Shown here: positions 31,341 to 41,320 of the stretch, piece by piece
How positions within the stretch are numbered: position 1 is the first letter of the stretch
Layout of the letters: each line of letters starts with the position of its first letter
NCBI GenBank assembly: GCA_025174535.1
Contig: JALBUN010000001.1
Location: 3,286,001-3,350,000 of the forward strand
Source: Cantharellus purpuraceus
Lineage: Eukaryota > Basidiomycota > Agaricomycetes > Cantharellales > Hydnaceae
Length of the DNA: 64,000 nt
Direction: 5' to 3'
Program-made: the position numbers and the translations under genes
Notes under the pieces: generated by a model
Told to the model about the DNA's origin: nothing
The model's input: the letters and a program-made list of their open reading frames with translations, nothing else
The model's database searches: none

Positions 31341-33059
31341 TTATACATCACATTTCCTTTTTCCCTTTCCCTTATCTACCTCAGGCTCCGTCTCTGACTC
31401 CTCATCACTCTCTACATCCGACACCCAATCCTTCTCATCTCCCATGTCCGAATCCTCGTCCAATGGGGCCATGAATTTCCACAACCAACGTAACTTGGCT
31501 GTCCAACGACCCTCCAGAACCTCCTTCCATTTCATCGTCCTCACCAAGTCTACTAACAACCCCTCCGTCCGCCGAAGGTGCTCCGACTGCAGGTTAACCA
31601 GCCGGATAAGCTGGCCCACAGTGCTATTGGGCGCAGAGACGCGCCCTGTACCTGCACTGGTTGTTGCCCCTTCCGATCCGATGCCACTACCCCCGGCTGC
31701 CACAGCACCCATCTCCGTCCGCCTCTTTTTGGTCGGACGACCCTCTGATTCCTTCTCTGCCCCTCCTTGTACTACTAGTCGGGGCTTGATGCTCCAACTC
31801 CGGGGATCGAACTTCCCATCGATCCTACACCCTCCTTTCCGACCCTGACAACGATCGCAGGACTGAAGTCGGCGAGTTGGGCCGGTAGGCCACACGCACT
31901 CCACACCCGCATCACGACATAAGTCGCAAGTTACACCAGGTCCGCCAAATGGCTCCATTGGAGCCAGAGCCTTGGGTGGCCCGCCCCTTCTCGCTGCGGC
32001 CCCCAAGCATTCCCTCTCCTCCTCCTTGTCCTGCTGTTCTGCCGCCACCTTCTCCATCTCGCGCTTGCAAAGCTGGATCGCCGACCTCATAACACACAGC
32101 TCCTTCTTACGGGTCGCCAACACGCGACTCTCCGCCTTGCACCATATGACCCTCCGGTCCGCCTCTTGCTTCTCCATATCAGCACTCAGGTAGGCCTTCA
32201 ATGAAAAGACCGTGACATCGAGATTCTTCTTGGTGGTAGCAGCATAGAGCTCTGCTCTTTTGCGAGCCTCGACCACAGCTACCCAAGCCATCTCCTCATA
32301 GGAATTTGAAGTGGGATCCGGCTCCACGTCCGTCCCAACATCCACACCCGCCTCGGGCTCCGCATTCGCACCGAGATCCACATTGGCATCGGGATCTGCC
32401 TCCACCTCCACCCTCTCCATCTCCGCCGCATCATCTTCCTCAGCTGCCCCCAACTCAAATAGGGGCCGTGCCCGCAGATGTAACGGCAAGTCCTCTGCAG
32501 TGACAGTCCTCGAATGAGTCGTCTCCGTCCGTGTAATGGAGATGATGGCCACTTCTGGAGTCCCTGGCCGTATTGGCACACCCAGACTTCCTGGGTGGCT
32601 GGTTCCCCCTGCCCCAGTCACCTCCTCCTCTACCTCCATGGCCGCCTCTAACTCATGCGCCTGCTCCTCCACTTCTTTCAGTCTCGCAGCCTCCATCGCT
32701 GCCGCAAGTTCCTTCACCATGCGGGCCCTCTCGACTTTCGCTTTCTCCTCTTTCCTTCTCCGTTCTGTTTCCGCCTCCTCCTCCTCCTTCCGTCTCCGTT
32801 CCACCTCCTCCTCCTCCTTCCGTCTCCATTCCGCCTCCTCCTCCTCCTTCCATCTCCGTTCCGCCTCCTCCTCCTCCTTCCGCCTCCGTTCCACCTCCTC
32901 CTCCTCCTCCTCCTTCCGTCTCCGTTCTGCTTCCTCCTCCTCTTTCCGTTTCCGCTCCTCCTCCTCTTCCTTCCGTCGGGCCAAGAGCAACTGCTCCAGC
33001 TCGGCCACGCTCATGCTTGCCAAAGGGTTTGACATCATTGAGGATAAGACCTCAATCAT
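31341..33059 (-). CDS. antisense accessory protein of gypsy copy 2: coiled coil plus Zn2Cys6-like cluster
   Basis: An intact 572-residue frame on the strand opposite gag-pol. Residues ~15-150 are a highly charged E/K/R-rich repeat predicted to form a long coiled coil; ~150-270 is an acidic linker; ~270-370 is a second helical region. Residues ~375-408 contain C-x2-C-x6-C-x12-C-x2-C-x6-C (CDLCRDAGVEC ... CDRCQGRKGGC), which fits the Gal4-type binuclear zinc cluster spacing. A basic RPTKKRRTE follows, then a helical segment with leucines (GQLIRLVNLQSEHLRRTEGL) and a D/E-rich tail ending KGKGKRK. Gal4 proteins usually have the cluster at the N-terminus; here it is C-terminal. TATAAAAG lies only 8-15 nt before the first ATG, so translation may start at a later Met (residues 8, 9 or 16). 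Possible role: DNA-binding or chromatin factor of the element. It is also possible that the ORF is an untranslated by-product, but the Cys spacing argues against that. Confidence 0.7.
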   Translation of the reverse strand: MIEVLSSMMSNPLASMSVAELEQLLLARRKEEEEERKRKEEEEAERRRKEEEEEEVERRRKEEEEAERRWKEEEEAEWRRKEEEEVERRRKEEEEAETERRRKEEKAKVERARMVKELAAAMEAARLKEVEEQAHELEAAMEVEEEVTGAGGTSHPGSLGVPIRPGTPEVAIISITRTETTHSRTVTAEDLPLHLRARPLFELGAAEEDDAAEMERVEVEADPDANVDLGANAEPEAGVDVGTDVEPDPTSNSYEEMAWVAVVEARKRAELYAATTKKNLDVTVFSLKAYLSADMEKQEADRRVIWCKAESRVLATRKKELCVMRSAIQLCKREMEKVAAEQQDKEEERECLGAAARRGGPPKALAPMEPFGGPGVTCDLCRDAGVECVWPTGPTRRLQSCDRCQGRKGGCRIDGKFDPRSWSIKPRLVVQGGAEKESEGRPTKKRRTEMGAVAAGGSGIGSEGATTSAGTGRVSAPNSTVGQLIRLVNLQSEHLRRTEGLLVDLVRTMKWKEVLEGRWTAKLRWLWKFMAPLDEDSDMGDEKDWVSDVESDEESETEPEVDKGKGKRKCDV

Positions 33060-33066
33060 GCCCCTC

Positions 33067-33074
33067 CTTTTATA
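33067..33074 (-). promoter_or_regulatory. TATA box of the antisense ORF (copy 2)
   Basis: TATAAAAG on the minus strand lies between the 3' LTR and the antisense ORF; the same box is at 25685-25692 in copy 1. It is the only TATA consensus in the 117 bp between the ORF and the LTR. Confidence 0.5.
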
Positions 33075-33176
33075 TGTCTCCAGACCCCCAGTATAACTCC
33101 GACCGCCCCCAATCGTCTCACCTATTCAATCCATGGACATGAGGCCTCAGGGGCTCGGCCTTAAATGGAGAGATAC

Positions 33177-33704
33177 TGTTATGACTATATTCATTAACGC
33201 CCAGATCCCCGTCTGATCCCCTCAGATCCCCGCACATATGAAATCTATACTCCATTTGGAAACCGCTACGTCTCCATTTACCTGTCCGATTGTCACCGCT
33301 GATTCTGCCCATCCGCCTCTGGTTCTGATTGATGCATCAGCATCACCATAGGAACCCGGACATCCGTCCCCGTTGGACTTGGACATACTCACGTAAGGCC
33401 GTCGGCCTTGGAGACCCATCACCGGAGTAATTATTATTAGATTTCAAATATGTATTTAAGTTGCCCAACTGGGGACTTCATTCCCCAGTTCGAATATCGA
33501 ATCACGCCTAGCTCCTAAGTCCAATCCTAACTCTCTAAGTTGTACTCTGTCTCCGAAATCTTGGACACCGGTATTAGTGAGGGTGCAGCACATAAGCTGA
33601 AGCCAAGTCCGTTCCGACCCCCACGACATACTCCGACTCCAACCAAACCTCCGACCCGACCTCCGATCCAATCTCCGACCCCAAATCGGACCTAGTGCGT
33701 AACA
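33177..33704 (+). mobile_element. 3' LTR of the tandem gypsy array (528 bp)
   Basis: TGTTATG to GTGCGTAACA, preceded by the same polypurine tract. It has one fewer 12-bp U5 unit than the other two (CAACCAAACCTCCGACCCGACC) and an extra A before ATCGGACC. Flanked on the right by ATTGG, with no match to the left flank of the array. Confidence 0.95.
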
Positions 33705-34261
33705 ATTGGCATGAATAAATGATGCCAAAGTTTTTTTTGCCATCCTCTTTGTTTTCAACCACTCCACCAGATCCGCTGGCATGTAAAACCATGCCACAAC
33801 CACCATCACCTTGTCCATCGACCAGTCCTGACCATGGCCCATGCTCAGTCAAAGCGCATGTGAGGAATCGCCATGCGTCACAACCTCACATACCCCATAT
33901 CCTCTGATTTCCTCTACCCTGCCCTTCCACAGCTGATCTGTATTCTCCTGATCTACACCATGGTATACCAGCACGCTATCATGAAATCAGTCTTGATGCT
34001 GCATCCATCATCATCATCTGTCACCTACTCTGTGCCCACAGAGAGGCATAGTTTTCCATCATCATCTGATCAGATGCCCTCTGTCACCACCAAACATGTA
34101 TGGGAACCAGAAAGTGACATTACATTAAAAATGTTCCGTTGTCTGCCAGTTGGGGCACTCGCTCTTTGGTGGAGACATGGCGGTATGAGTCAGAGATGTA
34201 AGATAGCTGACATCAATCTAGATCCATTGTTCAAACTCCGATCTGATTCCGATCTATTCTA
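33705..34261 (+). other. region between gypsy array and Ulp1-like gene
   Basis: No supportable gene. One plus frame (33873-34265) is open but shows no motif. The stretch probably contains the promoter and possibly 5' exons of the Ulp1-like gene. A T homopolymer of about 22 bases lies at 34267-34290. Confidence 0.4.
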
Positions 34262-34784
34262 TTGAATTTTTTTTTTTTTTTTTTTTTTTTCAATCACATT
34301 TGTCCATCACATTTTTCCTTCTTCCACCATGCCCAGCTACTGGTAGGTCCATCCCTCTTGCTTTTTTTGGTCTCCTTTCCCCTCTCATCCATCACCTTTG
34401 TCAGAGAAACATTTCCTGACATCTCTCCATCTGGATCTCCCCTCACATTACCTCCGCCTCATCATCTTTCTCTCACCAGCCATGACCTCTCCTCTGATGA
34501 TGATGATGATGATGATTTTCCTATCATCTCCCCTCCTGGTTCTCCTCTTGTATTATCCCTTGCCAGTGGTGACCTCTCCACTGCTCCATCCCAGGATGAT
34601 GATGATTTCCCTGTCATCTCACCTTCTGGCTCTCCTCCCATGTTACCCCTCACATCCTTTCCTGATCTCTCCCCTACCCTCTCACCTCTTTCCCTTCCAC
34701 CAGACTTCCCACTGCTCTCCCCCAACTCATCTCCTTTGAAGCTCCCCAGCTCTCACCCATTCCCCCCATCTCCCTCTAGCACCA

Positions 34785-34829
<45 letters not shown>

Positions 34830-37823
34830 TGCATTCTGATTCCGGTACGTCCTCCATTCACTCATGCTCTACTCCATCATCATCCATCAAATGCCAGATA
34901 ACTATCAACCTTCCCCTTGTCCAGACCCTTTGCCTTCTGCTTCTGATGATGCCAGCTCAGACAGCACCAGCTCAGGTGTGCTGCCACGTCAACTCCATGA
35001 TCCTGCTCTTCCAAGTCCCAAATGTAGCTTCCTCTTCCTTTTTCCCTCCATCATCATCATCATCTCACCTCCATTGCCAGTCATTGTTCTCGGGGAGCCT
35101 GTGCGCTGGTGTACCGCCTGGATGGGCCTGTCTACCTTGAACCCAGGCAGCTGGATGGGTGAGGCAGTTTTGGATTATTTTCTCCTTCATCAGGCCTTGG
35201 AGAACAGAGATCGCTCCCATATCCTCTACATCCCCTCTTTCATAATTCGCCAATGGCACGACAGGTTCAGCAATGGTCATTTCACTGTCACCCCTCAAGA
35301 CCAGGCATCTCTGCATAAGGCTCTTGCTCTCCACCCAACAGATCCCATCCCTCGCCATCCTCTGGCCTTTGTTCTCTTTCATGATGACCACTTCTCAGCC
35401 ATCCTGTTTTGGAACCCGCAAAATTATGGTGTTAGGGCAAACTCTAAATCACCACAATTCCGTGAATGAACAGCTGAGAAGAATATCAAATCCTACTGCA
35501 GCACAACTCCAGAAACGATTTAACGTTTGTACTTTGGTTACAATCCGTTGTAATGGTCAATGCAGACGATACGCAGGAAGGTAATACATTTCTTAGCAGT
35601 AGGGAATGAATAAGACTTCCAGAGTCTAGAGTTCACGGACACTTAGGGGTCCAGATATTCCAAAAAGAGGGGAATGCACTTAGAGGCTAGAGGAAGTAGG
35701 TGGATGAATCCGACTGTCCAACCAGTGACACTCTGAAGCGGGTAACAGCAATGTGTGAAGTAGTCTAGCAACTGCTTCACACGAGTTCAAGATTCTAATG
35801 CTCTGCAAAGGCAGTACACACTAGTAACTTAAACAAGAGCACTAATGGCAGGACTATTGACAGACAATCTCACCCTGTAGATTTGTAGTCACGTGAGGCA
35901 GATACTACACTCACGCCCAAAGCAGGACAATCACTACTTCGAGTGCAATTGAATACAGTTACACAACTGTAAGCGACCCTTGAACTGGACAATCAACAGT
36001 TACTGAGATATAGAGGATGACACTGTATGTCACTCTAGTCACACTGATGTGCAAATGATGGGGTAGAAATGGTTATTTATTCAGAGGCAGAATGGGCTCC
36101 TTTTATATTGTATTTACAGGAGCTGACTAATACTACTGGAAGCTAGTGGAATATGTGAGAAGGGGGTGGAAGTTTCCTAGCCAATGAGCTGCTTGGATTT
36201 GCTCTGACTCATGGCATGAGTCATGGATGGAGTCATAGTGTGACTCAGAGCAGGAGTCATAGTATGAGTAATCACAGGAGTCATAGCATGAGTCATGGCA
36301 GGAATCATTGCATGAGTCACCATTACTCAAATAACTCGGTCAATACTTCGTTTCCCAGGCTGATCAGCACAGCTATGTGTGGGCACAGCTTCTATTGAAC
36401 TCTCCACTGAAAATGGAGTCAGGAGGTGCAGTGGTTGTGAAGATATTGAGCATTTACTGGCAGTGGTGACCAGATTGAGTCGGAGATTGAAATGAGTCAT
36501 GTGATTGAACATGAGTCAGTTGTCCGGGTGACTCCGGCTGACCTTGGGGCTGCTGACATCTGCGAAGGTTTGTGGGTCCATGTGGGTCCCAAAACTTCGC
36601 CCAGCAGAACAATAAGTTTGTAGACTCATTTCTGCATGGAAAATTCCCGAAAAAATATGAAAAAATAGAGAATATTTGAATAGCCCTGAATCAAGAGAAA
36701 GCAGCACATATATGCTGATATTTTAAGGCCATGAAGCGAAATTGTACAGTTTCGGGACTTTAAACAAGATCTTTTTTAAGGGAAAACCAGTAGTTCCCAT
36801 ACACATCCTCATCGACCATTGCAAAAACCATACCTTTGCTTTTGGCAGAAAGAACATGGACGGACCATCTGACCACATCTCTGATCAATGGCTGGACTGG
36901 AATGGGCCATCTTACTGGTATATATTGGCAGACTGTCTTGGATGGTCCACTCCACCTGCCAGCCACGTCACCAGCAGGGGTATCGCTTGGCATTGGGTGA
37001 GTCCCTTCTGCCTGCCATCTTCTATATTCTCATCTCCTTTTAGAATGGCTATGACTGTGGTCCTGACACCGCCGGCATCCTTGAGGCCATCATTGTCAAG
37101 GACGCCTTCAAGCTTGATTCCCATGGCTGGCCACAGCGTCCCCAAAGGATATGTGGCCACTTTATGCGTCAGCACATCCTTAACACCCTTTTGCCAGTCC
37201 TTCGCATGTCCTATTCCTTCTGGAAGAGGCATCGATCCCATCTTGGTCTTGACTGGTGGGGACAGGGTGAACCAGATACAGCCACCCTTGAAGCCATGCA
37301 TGCTGGTCTTTGGACCCACCCTCTTGTCCACTCCCTTTCTGTTGCCTTCAGAAAGGCACCTGCTCACTGTCCTACATGTCGCAATGCCTTGCGTTCTTGC
37401 ACTCCACAGGAACAACACCACCAGATCCAGCGTGCCAGGTCAACCGAGGGTGAGCCAGAGGATACCATAGATGTCCTGGGTGGGGATCAGCTTGATGGGG
37501 AGGGGGACGATGATGGCCAGCTTCCTTCAGATTCTGACTCACCATCCATCTACAAACACCCTCTCATCGCCAGGAGATCCAACAGGGGTCGTCACTACTG
37601 GGATCTCAGGCCTGTTGTCTGTCGTGTGTACCATGCTCAGGCCATGCCCATTCCTTCCCAGTGTTTCATCCCACTCAAGTTCAATCCCAGGTTTGACAAC
37701 TACAACTCTGGGCCCACCGTGGAGGAAAAGTTAGGCATCTCCATCAGCATCAAGAACTTTCTCACCCGTCCCTATGGCCAGAGGGATGAGCTCAGCTGCT
37801 GGACCGAGTTCTCAAGGGGGTAA
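34262..37823 (+). pseudogene. Ulp1/C48-type cysteine protease gene split by an LTR insertion
   Basis: The first exon encodes a Ser/Pro/Asp-rich low-complexity region (SDDDDDDDFPIISPPGSPL, a 14-Ser run). An intron (34845-34897, GTACGT..CCAG) joins it to DNYQPSPCPDPLPSASDDAS. The protease domain starts at PGSWMGEAVLDYFLLHQALE and reaches HDDHFSAIL, where the 1.4 kb LTR (35405-36803) interrupts codon ATC-CTC. The frame resumes exactly after the duplicated CATCC with IDHCKNHTFAFGRKNMDGPS, then an intron (36997-37043) and NGYDCGPDTAGILEA with the presumed catalytic Cys; His is in DDHF. A long C-terminal region (CPTCRNAL, acidic, then RSNRGRHYWDLRPVVCRVYH, EEKLGISISIKNFLTRPYG) runs to TAA at 37823. 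Such Ulp1-like proteins are commonly amplified with fungal transposons. The true start codon was not found. Confidence 0.72.
35405..36803 (+). mobile_element. 1.4 kb LTR (type 2), TSD CATCC, inside the protease gene
   Basis: Begins TGTTTTGGAACC and ends GTTCCCATACA, with perfect 5-bp duplications CATCC at 35400-35404 and 36804-36808. It has no protein-coding sequence. A second full copy (reverse) is at 39662-41086 and a third, multiply interrupted, begins at 39298. The second half carries seven exact TGA(C/G)TCA sites between 36205 and 36518. Confidence 0.9.
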
Positions 37824-39297
37824 CTCTAAACATGAGCTACCCACAATGCAGTCCTTTCTAAAAAAAGGACTAGACTCAGTAAAGGACCCCCCAATGGAGG
37901 ATCCAAATAAGAGCATGACACGAATAGCTTCATCTCATGAAGGATCAACCACTTACATGGCTGATCAGATCCCTCAGTTGAGGGACCAATGGAAAGAAAA
38001 GTACGCTGACCTATTTGGCAGCATACCCTTAGAACTTCCCCCATTTAGGGAAGTTAATCATGAGATTAATCTTGTGGATCCTGACAAGCGAATACATTAT
38101 TGCTTGCCTAAGTGTCCAGAGCACTATCAAGCAGAACTTTCAGAGAAAGTTCTGCACTGCTAAATGGTGGGTATTGGCTACAGCCTGGCAGGCTGTACCT
38201 GTTACGCACTGGGTCCGATTGGGGTCGGAGATTGGATCGGAGGTTGGGTCGGAGGTTGGGTCAGAGGTTGGGTCGGAGTCGGAGTACGTCATGGGGGTCG
38301 GAACAGACTTGGCTTCAGCTTATATGCTGCACCCTCACTAATACCGGTGTCCAAGATTTTGGAGGCAGAGTATGACTTAGAGAGTTAGGATCAGACTTAG
38401 GAACTAGGCGTGATTCGATATTCAAACTGGGGAATGAAGTCCCCAGTCAGGCAACTTAAATACATATTTGAAATCTAATAATAATTACTCCGGTGATGGG
38501 TCTCCGAGACCGACAGCCTTACATGAGTATGTCTGAGTCTGATGGGGATGGATGTCTGGGTTCCTATGGTGATGCTGATGCATCAATCGGAACTGAAGAC
38601 GGATGGGCGGAATCGGCGGTGACAATCAGACAGGTAAATGGAGACGTAGCGGTTTCCAAATGGAGTATAGATTTCATGTGCGCGGGGATCTGAGGGGATC
38701 AGACAGGGATCTGGGCGTTAATGAATATAGTCATAACAGTACCAATGCTATGCATTCCCAAAAAAATGGGAAGCTCCACACCATGTTCAACTTGCATGAA
38801 CAAAATGATAATACAGTGAAGGATGTAACACCCTTCCCCGATCAGGACAACATTAGACACAATGTTGCCTGCTGTACATATCAATCTAAACTCAATATGT
38901 CTGAGGCGTATGAACAGATACATGTCAGACTGACAGATATACCCAAGACGGTGTTTGCAACCATCTTGGGGACATTCATCAGTCAAGTCATGCAGCAAGG
39001 GGACTGCAATGCCCCCTTGACATTTCAGCAGCTCATGACTGCCATCTTCTGAGAATATATCAGAAGATTTGTCCATGTATATCTGGATGACATATTTGTG
39101 TACTCTCATACTATATGAGAGCACAAACACCACCTAGAGATGGTATTCACTGAGCTCAGGAAAGCACATATGTTCCTGAGCAAGGATAAGATCAATCTAT
39201 ACTCAATGAGTATGGATTGCCTTAGTCACCTAATAGATGACCAAGGCGTGCATGCAGACACTGAAAATGCAGTGAATATGAGAGTGGAGACAACCTA
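37824..39297 (+). pseudogene. gypsy reverse transcriptase relic, interrupted by a solo LTR
   Basis: A second gypsy lineage. After a short spacer the frame reads SMTRIASSHEGSTTYM, WKEKYADLFGSIPLELPPFR, EVNHEINLVDPDKRIHYCLP and KCPEHYQAELSEK; then, after one frame change, KWWVLATAWQAVPMLCIPKK. It resumes behind the solo LTR (38200-38738) with KLHTMFNLHEQNDNTVKDVT, SEAYEQIHVRLTDIPKTVFA, NAPLTFQQLMTAIF, a stop, and the RT active site VYLDDIFVYS at 39078-39107. It ends where the type 2 LTR begins at 39298. The RT has lost the expected GLR-type motif and is clearly dead. No protease or integrase part remains. Confidence 0.85.
38200..38738 (-). mobile_element. solo LTR of the gypsy family, TSD GTACC
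   Basis: Reverse-orientation complete LTR, TGTTACGCACTGGG...AGTCATAACA, flanked by perfect GTACC at 38195-38199 and 38739-38743. It interrupts the RT relic inside QAVP. Confidence 0.93.
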
Positions 39298-39661
39298 TGT
39301 TTTGGAACCCACAAAATTATGGTGTTAGGGCAAACTCTAAATCACCACAATTCCATGAATGAACAGCTGAGAAGAATATCAAACCCTGCTGCAGCTTCAA
39401 AAACAATTTAACATTTGTACTTTGGTTACAATCCTTTGTATTGGTCAATGCAGACTATACACAGAAAAGTAATACATCTTTTAGCAGCAAGAAATGAATA
39501 AGACTTCCAGAGTCTAGAGTTCATGGACGCTTAGGGGTCCAGATATTCCAAAAAGAGGGGAATGCACTTAGAGGCTAAAGGAAGTAGGTGGATGAATCCA
39601 ACCATCCAACCAGTGGCAACTCTGAAGTGGGTAACAGCAATGTGTGAAGTAGTCTAGCAAC
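39298..39661 (+). mobile_element. type 2 LTR, 5' segment of a multiply interrupted copy
   Basis: Starts TGTTTTGGAACCCACAAAATT and follows the 35405 copy base for base with scattered changes to TAGTCTAGCAAC, where the reverse LTR is inserted. It continues at 41092-41320 and, after more insertions, probably at 43913 and 44287-44762 (end TTCCCATACA). Confidence 0.85.
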
Positions 39662-41086
39662 TGTATGGGAACCACCTTTTCCCTATCAAATCCTATTTAT
39701 GCAGCACCAATGTGCTATACTTTGCTTTTCCATTCCTAAATATCAGCATATATTTGATGCTTGTACCTGGAATGGACTTATTCAAATATTCTCTATTTTT
39801 CCATATTTTCTTGGGAATATTCCATGCAGAACTCGGCCCAGAATGATTTATTTCTGCTGTGCTACAGTTGTGGACCCATAGGCGCCCACAAACCTTCCCA
39901 CAGCTGGCTCTCCACCTTTGGACCAGGCATTCGGCCTGAATTCAAGCTCAGATGTCTCTGATCAATAAATATTCTCTAACTTGACAACCACAGCCTCTCA
40001 GGGCACAATCTTCCATGGAGATCATCACCTGAGATGTGGCTATCCATGGCTGTCCAAACCAGTGCAGAAAACAGGGTGGATACCCTTCTTTTTGCCTGAT
40101 CAGTGCCTAGTTCAGGGATCAGATCAGCTGATGGGTGATCAAATCAGTTGATTGCCTTGGAATATTCTATCCCTTTCCATAACATTCTAGCTGTTCCCTT
40201 CTATTATTAGATAGAACTTTCCAGAACCATTATTCAGCTCCTGATCAATGTTAGTCCAGTGATCAGAACCTGTGATTGGCTTGGAATATTCTACCCCTTT
40301 CTTCCACCTTCCACAACCTTCCAGTAGTTTCCATCTATTAATAGGTAGAATATTCCAGAAGCATTAGTCAGCCCCTGTAAATACAACATATAAGGAGGTC
40401 ATTCTGCCTCAAACATATCCAACCTATTCTACCCATCTTCTGCACACCAGTGTGACTAGAGTGACATACAGTGTCATCCTCTATCTCAGTAACTGTTGAT
40501 TACCAGTTCAAGGATCTTTTACAGTTGTGTAACTGTACTTGATTGCACTTGAAGTAGTGATATTCCTGCTTTGGGTGTGAGTGTAGTATCTGCCTCACGT
40601 GACTACAAATCTACAGGGTGAGATTGTCTGTCAATAGTCCTGCCATTAGTGCTCTTGTTTAAGTTACTAGTGTGTACTGCCTTTGCAGAGCATTAGAAGC
40701 TTGAACTCGTGTGAAGCAGTTGCTAGACTACTTCACACATTGCTGTTACCCACTTCAGAGTGCCACTGGTTGGATGGTTGGATTCATCCACCTACTTCCT
40801 TTAGCCTCTAAGTGCATTCCCCTCTTTTTGGAATATCTGGACCCCTAAGCGTCCGTGAACTCTAGACTCTGGAAGTCTTATTCATTTCTTGCTGCTAAGA
40901 AACGTATTACCTTTCTGCGTATAGTCTGCATTGACCAATACAAAGGATTGTAACCAAAGTACAAATGTTAAATTATTTCTGGAGTTGTGCTGCAGCAGGG
41001 TTTGATACTCTTCTCAGCTGTTCATTCACGGAATTGTGGTGATTTAGAGTTTGCCCTAACACCATAATTTTGCAGGTTCCAAAACA
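39662..41086 (-). mobile_element. type 2 LTR, complete reverse copy, TSD GCAAC
   Basis: TGTATGGGAACC to GGTTCCAAAACA, 1,425 bp, with perfect GCAAC duplications at 39657-39661 and 41087-41091. It is inserted in another LTR of its own family in the opposite direction. Its TGA(C/G)TCA-rich segment has been replaced compared with the 35405 copy. No coding sequence. Confidence 0.92.
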
Positions 41087-41091
41087 GCAAC

Positions 41092-41320
41092 TGCTTCACA
41101 TGAGTTCAAGCTTCTAATGCTCTGCAAAGGCAGTACACATTAGTAACTTAAACAAGAGCACTAATGGCAGGACTATTGACAGACAATCTCACCCTGTAGA
41201 TTTGTAGTCACGTGAGGCAGATACTACACTCACACCCAAAGCAGGAATATCACTACTTCAAGTGCAATCAAGTACAGTTACACAACTGTAAAAGATCCTT
41301 GAACTGGTAATCAACAGTTA
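41092..41320 (+). mobile_element. type 2 LTR, middle segment of the interrupted copy
   Basis: Continues from TGCTTCACATGAGTTCAAGC to GAACTGGTAATCAACAGTTA, matching the 35405 copy (about 35778-36002). Then unrelated sequence starting TGTTACATCC begins. Confidence 0.8.

Noticed and set aside
18413..33704. Two independent gypsy insertions side by side
   Set aside because: They share the middle LTR, the exact period and the same inactivating lesions, and there is no target duplication between them.
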